Part shown: in pieces, positions 7,932-17,879 of the stretch
Layout: each line of letters opens with the position of its first letter
How positions within the stretch are numbered: the first letter of the stretch is position 1
Origin: an uncultured Alphaproteobacteria bacterium
GTDB taxonomy: Bacteria > Pseudomonadota > Alphaproteobacteria > HIMB59 > GCA-002718135
Direction: 5' to 3'
Length of the DNA: 64,000 bases
Assembly: GCA_902610845.1 (NCBI GenBank)
Contig: CACLXJ010000005.1
Span: 1-64,000 of the forward strand
Translations under genes and position numbers: made by a program
Notes under the pieces: model-generated
Seen by the model: only the letters and a program-made list of their open reading frames with translations
What the model was told of the DNA's origin: nothing
The model's database searches: none

Positions 7932-8761
7932 TATAATTTAAAGTTATCAATAATTCTTATTTCACCAATGTATAAAGCAATAAAAAGTCGCGCCTTAGAA
8001 GAAACGTTTGTTATGTCTAAGTTATTTTCATTTCTGATCTCAATGTAATCAATCTTGTTAATACTATTTTCTAATATTTGTTTTTTAAAATTATCAAGAT
8101 TGATATTACTAGATTTTTTTTTACAAAAATTTATAAATTCATAAATTTTACTTCCTAATTGATTAAATATTTTTGATTGATCATTGGTAAATTTTGAATT
8201 CCTTGAGGATAAGCTCATACCACTATCATCTCTAATAGAAGGGCATGAAACAATTTTAATATTGTGATTTTTAATTTTTACTAACTCTTGAATTATTTTT
8301 ATTTGTTGAAAATCTTTTTCACCAAAGTAACTTGCATTCGGCTTAATTATACTAAAGAAAATATCTACAACTGTAGTAACTCCATCAAAATGGCCTGGTC
8401 TATATTTATCACAAAGAATACCTCTAAAATTGTTTACAATATTTTGTTTTAGTAAATCTCCTGGATAGATTTCTTGTATCTCTGGCAAGAATAATAAATC
8501 ACAACCTATTTTTTCTAATTTAGCAATGTCATCATCTATTGTTTTTGGATAAGAACTGAAATCTGTTTCATTATTAAATTGTGTTGGATTAATAAAAATT
8601 GAAGTTACAACAAAATCATTATTTATCTGTGCTTCTTTGATTAGCGATAAATGTCCATCATGTAAGTTACCCATTGTTAGGACTGAACCGATAGATTGAC
8701 CTTTGTCTTTAATTAAAACTAAGATTTGCTCTAATTCATTAGTTTTTCTTATAATTTTCAT
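7928..8761 (-). CDS. panC: Pantoate--beta-alanine ligase
   Basis: GSVLTMGNLHDGHLSLI, SIFINPTQFN, LCDKYRPGHFDGVTTVV, YFGEKDFQQ, SSRNSKF. Confidence 0.95.
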   Translation of the reverse strand: MKIIRKTNELEQILVLIKDKGQSIGSVLTMGNLHDGHLSLIKEAQINNDFVVTSIFINPTQFNNETDFSSYPKTIDDDIAKLEKIGCDLLFLPEIQEIYPGDLLKQNIVNNFRGILCDKYRPGHFDGVTTVVDIFFSIIKPNASYFGEKDFQQIKIIQELVKIKNHNIKIVSCPSIRDDSGMSLSSRNSKFTNDQSKIFNQLGSKIYEFINFCKKKSSNINLDNFKKQILENSINKIDYIEIRNENNLDITNVSSKARLFIALYIGEIRIIDNFKLY

Positions 8762-8824
8762 TGAATATTCAAGTAAATATTTGACTTATATATAATGAAT
8801 TCGTATTAGGCCCAAAGATTTAAT

Positions 8825-8959
8825 ATGAAACGAACATACCAACCTAGTAGAGTAATTAGAAAAAGAAGACACGGCTTTAGAGCTAGAATGGCTACTAAGG
8901 CAGGTCGTCAGATTATTAACAGACGCCGTGCAAAAGGAAGAGCTCAGTTAAGCGCTTAA
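8825..8959 (+). CDS. rpmH: 50S ribosomal protein L34
   Basis: 44-aa ORF below track cutoff: [44 protein letters not shown]; precedes rnpA. Confidence 0.98.
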   Translation: MKRTYQPSRVIRKRRHGFRARMATKAGRQIINRRRAKGRAQLSA

Positions 8960-8967
8960 TAGGCCTA

Positions 8968-9297
8968 ATGGCCCATAAAATATTTACAATTAAGAAAAGA
9001 TCTACTTTCGTCATGATACGAAATGAAGGAAAGTTTATTAAAAGTAAAAATATGAATGTTCAAATTTTAGATAATCAAAATCTAGAAAATTCTATTGGGA
9101 TAGGATACACAGCATCTAAAAAAATTGGAAATGCAGTTAAAAGAAATAAAGCAAAAAGAATAATGAGAGAATTAGCCAGAAAAATACTTATTAATGGTAA
9201 AATAAATTCATATTATGTGTTAATAGCTAAAAGTTCAATACTTGAAGAAAAATTTGAAAAACTGCTATTAGAACTTAAAGAAAAAGCAAATGATTAA
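8968..9297 (+). CDS. rnpA: Ribonuclease P protein component
   Basis: [31 protein letters not shown]-type motif; follows rpmH. Confidence 0.94.
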   Translation: MAHKIFTIKKRSTFVMIRNEGKFIKSKNMNVQILDNQNLENSIGIGYTASKKIGNAVKRNKAKRIMRELARKILINGKINSYYVLIAKSSILEEKFEKLLLELKEKAND

Positions 9298-9535
9298 TAA
9301 ATATATTTCATTCCCTTTAATTTTAATGATTAGATTATATCAGCTTTTTATTTCACCCCTTCTTGGTCAAAACTGTAGATATCTACCTACATGTTCAGAA
9401 TACTCAGTTAAATCATTAAAAGAACATGGCTTATTTAGAGGATCAATATTATCAATAAAGAGAATTTCAAAGTGTCATCCTTGGGGTTCACATGGTTTTG
9501 ATCCAGTACCAAAGAAAACCGATTTGAACAAATGA
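9290..9535 (+). CDS. yidD: Membrane protein insertion efficiency factor YidD
   Basis: [32 protein letters not shown]...[14 protein letters not shown]. Confidence 0.96.
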   Translation: MINKYISFPLILMIRLYQLFISPLLGQNCRYLPTCSEYSVKSLKEHGLFRGSILSIKRISKCHPWGSHGFDPVPKKTDLNK

Positions 9536-11259
9536 ACGAACAACGAAATTTATATCTTGCTATTGGCATTTCAATTGCAATCATTATTTTTTTTCAATTT
9601 TTATTTCCAACTCAACCCATTCAAACAACATCCTTTGAAGAAGATGAAGTTTTAGAACCTGCTACGTCAATTGATGGGCAAGGTAATGAAACTATTTCAG
9701 AAATAAAAAGTCGGGATGAGGCTTTAATTGAAACAGATAGAGTTATTTTTAGTAATTCATCAATAGAGGGTTCTATAAATCTTAAAGGTGCAATTCTTGA
9801 TGATCTTATATTATCAAAATATAAAACCAGTTTAGAACCTGGCTCTGATAATATTCAACTTCTATTACCAGAAGGAACATCGAATCCCTATTATATTGAA
9901 ACTGGGTGGAAAGAATTGAAAGATACTGAAGTAGAATTACCAGATTTAGAAACACTTTGGAAAACTAACTCTACTAACTTAACTCCCTCAAATCCTGTAA
10001 CATTAAGTTGGACAAATAATCAAAATATAACATTTAAAATTAATTATACGATTGATGATGAGTATATGTTTTCAATTACTCAAGAGATTGAAAATAAAGG
10101 AAATAGTAATATTGAAGTATTTCCTTACCGATTAATTAAAAGAATAAATACTCCAGACACTATTAATTTTTTTATTCTTCATGAAGGTTTTATAAGTTTA
10201 ATTAATGATGAATTATTAGAAAAAAATTATGATGATATTGCTGATGATTGTAATTCATCAATGCCATCTAAGAAGGAATTTTGTGATAACAAAGCACAAG
10301 GTGGTTGGTTAGGGTTTACAGACAAGTATTGGATGTCCGCTTTAATACCTGATGCCGATCAGTCAATTAATGTTAATTATAGATATGGCAATAATGGAAG
10401 GGATAGTTACAGAGCTGGATACGTAGGACAAATATACAAAGTTAGTTCTGGTGAAAGTTTAGAATACGGTGGAAAATTATTTGTAGGTGCGAAAAAATTA
10501 AATGTTTTAAGTGCTTACGATGAAAAACTTTCTATCCCAAGATTTACAGATGCTATCGACTGGGGATGGTTTAGTTTCTTAACAAAACCAGTCTCATATG
10601 CAATTAATTGGTTTTTTGGGTATGCAGGTAATTTTGGTTTGGCAATTATTGCATTTACAATTTTAATGCGTTTAATCTTGTTCCCTCTTGCACAAGCATC
10701 ATTCAAATCAATGGCAAAAATGAAAAAACTTCAGCCAGATATGCAAAGATTAAAAGAGACATATCCTAATGATAGACAGAAAATGCAACAAGAATTAATG
10801 GCTTTATATAAGAGAGAAGGTGCTAATCCAGTAGCAGGTTGCCTGCCAATATTAGTTCAGATACCAATTTTCTTTTCTTTATATAAAGTTTTATTTGTAA
10901 CCATTGAAATGTACCATGCACCTTTTTATGGATGGATACATGATCTCTCTGCTCCTGATCCATTAGGTTTAATGACAGTTTTTGGATTAGTTCCTTGGGA
11001 TGTACCACCATTACTTTCCATAATTGATATTGGAATTCTTCCAATAATTATGGGTTTCACAATGTGGTTACAGCAAAAATTAAATCCAGCACCTGCTGAT
11101 CCTACACAAGCTAGAATTTTTGCATTACTTCCTTTTGTATTTACTTTTGTACTAGCTGGATTTGCAGCTGGGCTAGTTTTATATTGGTCTGTAAATAATA
11201 TTTTATCAATTGCTCAACAGTGGTTCATTCAAAGAAGAATACTAGCCAAAAATGGCTAG
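9532..11259 (+). CDS. yidC: Membrane protein insertase YidC
   Basis: [22 protein letters not shown]-terminus; [41 protein letters not shown]. Confidence 0.97.
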   Translation: MNEQRNLYLAIGISIAIIIFFQFLFPTQPIQTTSFEEDEVLEPATSIDGQGNETISEIKSRDEALIETDRVIFSNSSIEGSINLKGAILDDLILSKYKTSLEPGSDNIQLLLPEGTSNPYYIETGWKELKDTEVELPDLETLWKTNSTNLTPSNPVTLSWTNNQNITFKINYTIDDEYMFSITQEIENKGNSNIEVFPYRLIKRINTPDTINFFILHEGFISLINDELLEKNYDDIADDCNSSMPSKKEFCDNKAQGGWLGFTDKYWMSALIPDADQSINVNYRYGNNGRDSYRAGYVGQIYKVSSGESLEYGGKLFVGAKKLNVLSAYDEKLSIPRFTDAIDWGWFSFLTKPVSYAINWFFGYAGNFGLAIIAFTILMRLILFPLAQASFKSMAKMKKLQPDMQRLKETYPNDRQKMQQELMALYKREGANPVAGCLPILVQIPIFFSLYKVLFVTIEMYHAPFYGWIHDLSAPDPLGLMTVFGLVPWDVPPLLSIIDIGILPIIMGFTMWLQQKLNPAPADPTQARIFALLPFVFTFVLAGFAAGLVLYWSVNNILSIAQQWFIQRRILAKNG

Positions 11260-11878
11260 CCTAAATAAAAATCTAAATAAGTTTTTCAATAACAATAAGT
11301 TTGTAGGTTCATTTCCTTCGTACAAAGATATTCCTTACTTAGAGATTAAAAGAGAATGTTGTTTTATTGGAAGGTCAAACGTTGGAAAATCAAGTTTAAT
11401 AAATTCAATAACTGGAACTAAAAAATTAGCTAAAACAAGTAAAACACCGGGAAGAACACAAGCGATAAATATTTTTGTCATTAGTGAAAAAATTAATATG
11501 ATAGATTTGCCAGGTTATGGTTTTGCTAAAGTATCAAAAGTTGCAAGAGAAAATCTAATGATACTTATAGAAGAGTATATTGAAAATAGAGATAAATTAG
11601 ATCATGTTTTTTTACTTATAGACTCAAAGGTTGGAGTCAAAAATTCTGATATAGATATGTTTGATTTATTGGGTAATTGTTCAAGAAAATTCTCTATAAT
11701 TTTAACAAAAATTGATAAGGTTTCTAAAAGTTATTTAGATTATCAAAAAAAATCAATTCTGAGTTTAATGAAAAATTATAAAGATTCTTTTGAAAATATC
11801 TATCAATCTGAAACAAAGAAAAATAATGGTATTACTGAAATCCAAAGATCTATATACGGTATTTCACAATCATCATGA
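11252..11878 (+). CDS. engB: Ribosome biogenesis GTPase EngB/YsxC
   Basis: GRSNVGKSSLINSITG, KTPGRTQAINIF, DLPGYGFAKVS. Confidence 0.95.
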   Translation: MASLNKNLNKFFNNNKFVGSFPSYKDIPYLEIKRECCFIGRSNVGKSSLINSITGTKKLAKTSKTPGRTQAINIFVISEKINMIDLPGYGFAKVSKVARENLMILIEEYIENRDKLDHVFLLIDSKVGVKNSDIDMFDLLGNCSRKFSIILTKIDKVSKSYLDYQKKSILSLMKNYKDSFENIYQSETKKNNGITEIQRSIYGISQSS

Positions 11879-12786
11879 AATTTGATTTTTTATCAGAAAG
11901 TGATCAAGCTTATTTTATTCATAAAGCTTCTACATTAGTTGAAGCTCTTCCTTACATAAGAGAACATAGTGGAGATACTATTGTTATAAAGTATGGTGGA
12001 CATGCAATGGGAGATAAAAAACTGTCAGAGAGTTTTTCCAGAGATATTGGATTATTAAAAGAAGTAGGTGTGTCGCCAATTATTATTCATGGTGGAGGGC
12101 CTCAAATTGGTGAAAGACTTAAATCAAAAAATATATCAACACAATTTGTTGAAGGATTACGAGTTACTGATAAAGAAACAATCAAGGTAGTTGAAGAAGT
12201 CTTATCTAAAGATATCAATTCAGAAATAGTGGAATCTATAAGTGCCTCTGGAGGAAAAGCAATAGGAGTATCTGGTAATGATAACTTAGTCACTGCAACT
12301 AAATTTAACGTGGAAATTAAAGATAGTGATTCAAATATTGAAAAAATAGTTGATATTGGTTTTGTTGGACAGCCAAAAAAATTAAACAAAGATATGCTAA
12401 CTAACTTTATAAAAAATGGTCAAATACCTGTCATATCTCCTTTAGGTAAGGATGAAAATAATTTTACATATAATATTAATGCTGACACAGTTGCAGGTTT
12501 TATAGCAGGTGAGTTACAGGCAAGTAAATTATTACTACTAACCGATGTACCTGGAATTTTAGACAAAGATGAAAAATTAATCTCATCAATAACATTAGAA
12601 GAGGCTAAAAGTATTGCTAATAAAGAATATATTTCTGGAGGTATGAAGCCTAAAATTAATACATGTATTGATGCAATGAAAAAAGGTGTTAAAAAATCTA
12701 CTATTTTAGATGGAAGAATTCCTCATTCAGTAATATTAGAGTTATTCACTGAACATGGAATTGGTACACAAATAACAAGTAATTAA
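11875..12786 (+). CDS. argB: Acetylglutamate kinase
   Basis: TIVIKYGGHAMGD, IIIHGGGPQIGERLK, LLLLTDVPGILDKD, GGMKPKI. Confidence 0.96.
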   Translation: MKFDFLSESDQAYFIHKASTLVEALPYIREHSGDTIVIKYGGHAMGDKKLSESFSRDIGLLKEVGVSPIIIHGGGPQIGERLKSKNISTQFVEGLRVTDKETIKVVEEVLSKDINSEIVESISASGGKAIGVSGNDNLVTATKFNVEIKDSDSNIEKIVDIGFVGQPKKLNKDMLTNFIKNGQIPVISPLGKDENNFTYNINADTVAGFIAGELQASKLLLLTDVPGILDKDEKLISSITLEEAKSIANKEYISGGMKPKINTCIDAMKKGVKKSTILDGRIPHSVILELFTEHGIGTQITSN

Positions 12787-13461
12787 ATGAGCTTTAAAGA
12801 TAACATCAATACCTGGATATTTGATCTAGACAACACACTGTACTCTGCAGACAGCGGAATTTTTCAGCAAGTACATAAATTAATGGGTGAATTTGTAGCT
12901 AAAAACTTAAATATGGGATTAGATGAAGCAAAAAAACTACAAGCAAAATATTACAAACAACATGGCACAACTCTAAGAGGTATGATGGATAATCATGGTG
13001 TAGATCCTGATCATTTTTTAGAAGAAGTTCATAAATTAGATTACTCAATTGTTGGTCCAAATCAAAGTCTTAATGATGAATTATATAAACTTGAGGGAAG
13101 AAAAATTATTTATACAAATGCAAATAAGCAACATGTCTTAGATGTGTTAGAGAAAATAAATCTTACAAATTTTTTTGATAAAATATATGATATTAAAATG
13201 GCTGATTATGTTCCCAAGCCAGAAATTTCTCCCTATGAAAAAATTATCGACTTATTTGATATAGAAGCAAATAAATCAGCAATGTTTGATGATATTGCAA
13301 AGAATTTAGTTCCCGCAAAAAAAGTTGGTTTCACACCTGTCTGGGTTGATGCTGGTTATGAGAATTTTTCTGATGATATTGAAGCGTCTAAAAAATATTT
13401 AGATTTTCAAACAAGAGATTTGAGTTTATTTTTAAAAAATGTAAATGATGGGGAAATATGA
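12787..13461 (+). CDS. HAD-family pyrimidine 5'-nucleotidase
   Basis: [60 protein letters not shown] (SDT1/YjjG-like). Confidence 0.87.
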   Translation: MSFKDNINTWIFDLDNTLYSADSGIFQQVHKLMGEFVAKNLNMGLDEAKKLQAKYYKQHGTTLRGMMDNHGVDPDHFLEEVHKLDYSIVGPNQSLNDELYKLEGRKIIYTNANKQHVLDVLEKINLTNFFDKIYDIKMADYVPKPEISPYEKIIDLFDIEANKSAMFDDIAKNLVPAKKVGFTPVWVDAGYENFSDDIEASKKYLDFQTRDLSLFLKNVNDGEI

Positions 13462-14294
13462 AAAATCTTGAAGAATTAATTATAAAAGCTTTTGAGGATC
13501 GTGATAACATTAATAAAGATACACAAGGTGAAATAAGAGAAGCAGTTGATGTTACATTAAATCAGTTAGATTCAGGAACTATTCGAGTTTGCGAAAAAAG
13601 TGATGATCAATGGATTGTAAATCAGTGGATTAAGAAAGCCATTCTTTTAAGTTTTCGTTTAAGTGATAATGAAATCATTAAAGCATCACATGCCACTTGG
13701 TTTGATAAAGTGGAAAGTAAAACTGCAAATTGGACTAAAGACGATCATTTAAAAGCAGGATTTAGATATGTGCCAGATGCTGTTGTTAGAAAATCTGCAT
13801 ATATTGCTAAGGGAGTTGTACTAATGCCATCATTTGTAAATCTTGGAGCATATGTGGACGAAGGAACGATGATAGATACTTGGGCTACAGTTGGATCTTG
13901 CGCACAAATAGGTAAAAATTGTCATATATCAGGAGGAGCTGGAATTGGTGGAGTTTTAGAACCATTACAAGCAAATCCTGTAATTATAGAAGATAACTGT
14001 TTCATAGGCGCAAGAAGTGAAGTTGCTGAAGGTGTCATAGTTGGTGAAGGTTCAGTTTTATCAATGGGTGTTTTTATAGGTGCATCAACAAAAATAGTTG
14101 ACCGTGCTACTGGAGAAATTCATATGGGAAAAGTTCCACCTTATTCAGTAGTCGTTGCTGGCTCTATGCCAAGTAGTCAAGGTGAAAAAAAATGGTTTGT
14201 TACTAATCCAGGATTATACTGTGCTGTAATTGTTAAAAGAGTGGATGAAAGAACTAGAAGTAAGACTTCTATAAATGAGTTATTACGCGATTAA
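13458..14294 (+). CDS. dapD: 2,3,4,5-tetrahydropyridine-2,6-dicarboxylate N-succinyltransferase
   Basis: Hexapeptide repeats [43 protein letters not shown]. Confidence 0.97.
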   Translation: MKNLEELIIKAFEDRDNINKDTQGEIREAVDVTLNQLDSGTIRVCEKSDDQWIVNQWIKKAILLSFRLSDNEIIKASHATWFDKVESKTANWTKDDHLKAGFRYVPDAVVRKSAYIAKGVVLMPSFVNLGAYVDEGTMIDTWATVGSCAQIGKNCHISGGAGIGGVLEPLQANPVIIEDNCFIGARSEVAEGVIVGEGSVLSMGVFIGASTKIVDRATGEIHMGKVPPYSVVVAGSMPSSQGEKKWFVTNPGLYCAVIVKRVDERTRSKTSINELLRD

Positions 14295-15466
14295 TGTCAG
14301 AAATTAATTTTGATCCAGTTAATCTTACACAATCCTTAGTTAAATGTGCAAGTGTAACTCCAAAAGATGAGGGCGCTTTAACAGTCGTTGAAAATCATCT
14401 AAATGCTATAGGATGTGACTGTCATTCATTAACTTTCTCTGGAAACAATTCTTATGAAGTAAAAAATTTATTTGCAACGATAGGAAATGAAGGAAAGCAT
14501 TTTGTATACGCTGGTCACACAGATGTAGTTCCAGTAGGAAATGAAAGTTCTTGGAAATATCCTCCTTTTTCAGCAAAAATAGATGATGGTAAACTTTATG
14601 GAAGAGGTAGTGAAGATATGAAAAGCAGTGTTGCATGTTTTATTAGTGCCGCTAAAAGATTTGCAGATAAGTATAAAAATCTTCCAGGTAAAATTTCATT
14701 TATTATTACAGGTGATGAAGAAAGAGATTCTGTAAACGGCACACCAAGAATACTAGAATGGGCAAGCAAACAAAATTATAAATTTGATCATTGTCTTGTA
14801 GGTGAACCAACTTCTAAAAATGAGGTCGGCGATAAAATAAAAATTGGAAGAAGGGGATCAGTTAGTTTCTTTTTTCAGGTAAAAGGTATTCAAGGACATA
14901 CTGCGAATTCTCATTTAGCTGAAAATTCTTCACATCACTTAGTGAATTTATTAAATAGTATATTAGAAGAGCCGCTAGATGAAGGTAATGAAAATTTTTT
15001 ACCAACATCAGTTCAAATCGCTACTATTGATATTGGCAACCCCGTTCAAAACGTAATTCCGGAATTTGCTAAAGCAACAGTTAATATTAGATTTAATGAT
15101 ATGCACTCATCTGACTCAATTATAAAATGGATTGATAATAAAATAGAAAAGATTTTCTCTAAACTGGAAAAAGCTAGTTGCACTTATACATATGATGCAA
15201 CGGCTGAGTCATTTCTAAATAAACCCGGTGATTTATATAATATTATTTCGCAATCAATTTCTGATGTTACAGGAAGAAATAGCCCACCTGAGCAAGCAAC
15301 TGATGGTGGTACTTCTGATGCAAGATATATAAAGAACTATTGTGAAGTAGTAGAGTTAGGTCTTAGAAATCAAACTCTTCATAAGGTTGATGAGTTTGTA
15401 TACATTGAAGATATCATACAACTTGAGAAAATATATTTTAAAATTTTGGAAAATTATTTCAAGTAA
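14294..15466 (+). CDS. dapE: Succinyl-diaminopimelate desuccinylase
   Basis: FVYAGHTDVVPVG, YGRGSEDMKSSVACF, ITGDEERDSVNGT, downstream of dapD. Confidence 0.96.
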   Translation: MSEINFDPVNLTQSLVKCASVTPKDEGALTVVENHLNAIGCDCHSLTFSGNNSYEVKNLFATIGNEGKHFVYAGHTDVVPVGNESSWKYPPFSAKIDDGKLYGRGSEDMKSSVACFISAAKRFADKYKNLPGKISFIITGDEERDSVNGTPRILEWASKQNYKFDHCLVGEPTSKNEVGDKIKIGRRGSVSFFFQVKGIQGHTANSHLAENSSHHLVNLLNSILEEPLDEGNENFLPTSVQIATIDIGNPVQNVIPEFAKATVNIRFNDMHSSDSIIKWIDNKIEKIFSKLEKASCTYTYDATAESFLNKPGDLYNIISQSISDVTGRNSPPEQATDGGTSDARYIKNYCEVVELGLRNQTLHKVDEFVYIEDIIQLEKIYFKILENYFK

Positions 15467-15494
15467 ATATTCCAAATTTTAATAAACCCTAATT

Positions 15495-16430
15495 TTAATA
15501 AAAATTCTTTATAGATTTAATATCAGATTTTAATGTATTATTTTTTTTATACATTTTATATTTCTTAAACATGTATTTTATTGCAGACTCTATTGCTGTA
15601 ACTCCTGCCACATGTGGAGTAATGGTAACATTTGGTAAAGTCCAAAGTTTACTTGACGATTTTAATGGTTCATTTTTAAATACATCTAAATAAGCATAAA
15701 ACTCTTTGTTTCTTTTTAGATGTTTTATTAGTGCGTTTTCATCTATAGCGTTTCCTCTGCCAATATTTATTAAACAAGATTTTTTTTTCATTTTTTTTAA
15801 GAACGATGTGTTTATAATATTGTCTGTTTGAGGTGTTGCAGGTAAAATTGAAATAATAATATCTGAATTTTTGATAAATTTATTTAAGTTCTTTTTTGAA
15901 TATGTTTTTATATTCGAAGAGCGAACGATAGATTTTTTATAACCAATAACATTGTATTTTAATTTGATTAAGACTTTGGCAATATAAGTTCCTAGAAAAC
16001 CTAAGCCAAGAATACCTATAGTTAAGTTTTCATTATCGATAGGTGTTCTTTCTCCAGACCAATATTTTTTGTTTTGAGAATTTTGAAAAATTTTAAAGTT
16101 TAATTGGTAGTTTAATATTTGAGCCAAAGAGTAATTTGCTATTCTCTTGCCCATTTCAGGATCTTTTATTCTAATTATAGGTATTTTTTTATCATAATTT
16201 TTTAATTTTAAAATATGATCAACGCCAGCGCCCATAGAGAAAATAACTTTTAAGTTTTTTAGCTTAGAAAGAACTATATCTGGTAAATCCCAGATTATTG
16301 CATATTCTACATCATTAAATTTTTTATAATCATTAATAGAAATAATTTTTTCATCTTTAAAATATTTTTTTATAGTTTTTTTATAAATATTAATTTTGTC
16401 GAAAGTTACATTATGGAACAATATACTCAT
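15495..16430 (-). CDS. D-isomer-specific 2-hydroxyacid dehydrogenase (GhrA-like)
   Basis: TIGILGLGFLGTYIAKVL, SCLINIGRGNAIDENALI, LPNVTITPHVAGVT. Confidence 0.87.
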   Translation of the reverse strand: MSILFHNVTFDKINIYKKTIKKYFKDEKIISINDYKKFNDVEYAIIWDLPDIVLSKLKNLKVIFSMGAGVDHILKLKNYDKKIPIIRIKDPEMGKRIANYSLAQILNYQLNFKIFQNSQNKKYWSGERTPIDNENLTIGILGLGFLGTYIAKVLIKLKYNVIGYKKSIVRSSNIKTYSKKNLNKFIKNSDIIISILPATPQTDNIINTSFLKKMKKKSCLINIGRGNAIDENALIKHLKRNKEFYAYLDVFKNEPLKSSSKLWTLPNVTITPHVAGVTAIESAIKYMFKKYKMYKKNNTLKSDIKSIKNFY

Positions 16431-17530
16431 TGAATATTTGTTATTAATTTATTATATTTGTTTATTTGAGTCTCCCAATTTAGTTCTTTTTCTGCTCGGA
16501 TTTTTGCATTTTCTCCTAATTCAAATCTAAAGTTTTTATCTTCGATCAGCTTTTGTATTGCATCATCTAATTCACTAATTTCATTAATAATTAGGCCAGT
16601 ATTTTTATGTAATACAGCTTCTGGTGTACCCCCTACATTTGATGCAATTGATGGTATCCCAAATTTAGCTGCCTCAATGTATGATATACCAAATCCTTCA
16701 ATAGACTTCTCATGTATTTCATCTGAAGTTGGCATAACCATAATATCAGTTTTAGAAAATATATAATTTTTTTGATTCTCATTAATTGTTCCAACTAAAT
16801 TAACATTTTGTTCTAAGCTATATTTTTTAATTAGTTTTTTAATATTATCTAATTCATATCCTTCACCAGCAATGATATACTGGATTTTAGGATACAAATT
16901 TTTTAGATTATATATTGATCTTAAAATTAATGAATGACCTTTTCTTTTTTCAAGCCTTGCTAAAGTTAATAAAGTAGGTGTTCCTTTATTCAGATTAACT
17001 CTTTCCTCAGTGTATTTGTTTGTAAGATCTATACCTGGATATATAACATGTATATTTTGTAATTTATTACTTATTTCATTTAAAAGTTTTGTAGTAAAAT
17101 TAGAATTGGTTACAATACCATTTGTAAGCTCAAGTATATTTTGAATTCTTTTTTTATGTTTTTCATTTTTTATTATTATTTCATTTCCGTGAATAAGACT
17201 TATTGTTGGTATTTTATTTTTGTTTAGAAAAATGATTGGCAACTCTAGGCTTTTCCAACTATCACTTATAACTGCCTCAATATGATTCAAAGAAAATATA
17301 TTTACTAATTCTTTTAATTTTTTTCTTTTTCGTAAAAATTTTAAACCACGAAATCTTTTTATTTGAAAATTTTTTTCATTTATATCAAAAATTTTATCAT
17401 TAGATATATTTTGTGCATCAGCTAAAACAATCACTTTTTTATTTTTGCTAAGGAATTTGGCTATATTGTAAACTAATGTTTCAATACCTCCTACTTTTGA
17501 TGGAAAACATTGAGTTAGAATAACAATCAT
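16427..17530 (-). CDS. Glycosyltransferase family 4 protein
   Basis: CFPSKVGGIETLVYNIAKFL; TLLTLARLEKRKGH; GFGISYIEAAKFGIPSIASNVGGTPEAV. Confidence 0.92.
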   Translation of the reverse strand: MIVILTQCFPSKVGGIETLVYNIAKFLSKNKKVIVLADAQNISNDKIFDINEKNFQIKRFRGLKFLRKRKKLKELVNIFSLNHIEAVISDSWKSLELPIIFLNKNKIPTISLIHGNEIIIKNEKHKKRIQNILELTNGIVTNSNFTTKLLNEISNKLQNIHVIYPGIDLTNKYTEERVNLNKGTPTLLTLARLEKRKGHSLILRSIYNLKNLYPKIQYIIAGEGYELDNIKKLIKKYSLEQNVNLVGTINENQKNYIFSKTDIMVMPTSDEIHEKSIEGFGISYIEAAKFGIPSIASNVGGTPEAVLHKNTGLIINEISELDDAIQKLIEDKNFRFELGENAKIRAEKELNWETQINKYNKLITNIQ

Positions 17531-17583
17531 TGATAAATAATATTTAAATTAACTTGTTTTGTTATTAACATTAATTTCCTTAT

Positions 17584-17650
17584 AAAATAGATATTTTTGT
17601 ATATGCAATTAGAACATATCTATTTTCATTTATTGATACTTTAATTGCAT
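17584..17650. promoter_or_regulatory. Two interleaved perfect inverted repeats upstream of small ORF
   Basis: AAAATAGATAT (17584-17594)/ATATCTATTTT (17616-17626) and ATGCAATTA (17603-17611)/TAATTGCAT (17642-17650); A-B-A'-B' order. Confidence 0.5.
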
Positions 17651-17690
17651 GTCATTTTTACCTATGTAATTATTATTAGAAAGGTAATTT

Positions 17691-17867
17691 ATGTTAAATG
17701 TATTTGGATTTTTCAACAAAATGTATGACGAATTAAATAGTAATGATAGTTCTACTGATAAAGAACTAATAAAGTATTTCAAAAGTGAATATGGAAATGA
17801 ATGGAAGATCGAACTAGATAAATACCTTTTAAAGTCTGATTATGAAACTAACTCTAAAGCCGCATAA
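17691..17867 (+). CDS. 58-aa hypothetical small protein
   Basis: ATG 17691, TAA 17865-17867, AAGG SD 8 nt upstream; MLNVFGFFNKMYDELNSNDSSTDKELIKYFKSEYGNEWKIELDKYLLKSDYETNSKAA; missed by 60-aa cutoff of track. Confidence 0.75.
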   Translation: MLNVFGFFNKMYDELNSNDSSTDKELIKYFKSEYGNEWKIELDKYLLKSDYETNSKAA

Positions 17868-17879
17868 TAGGTGGATTTT

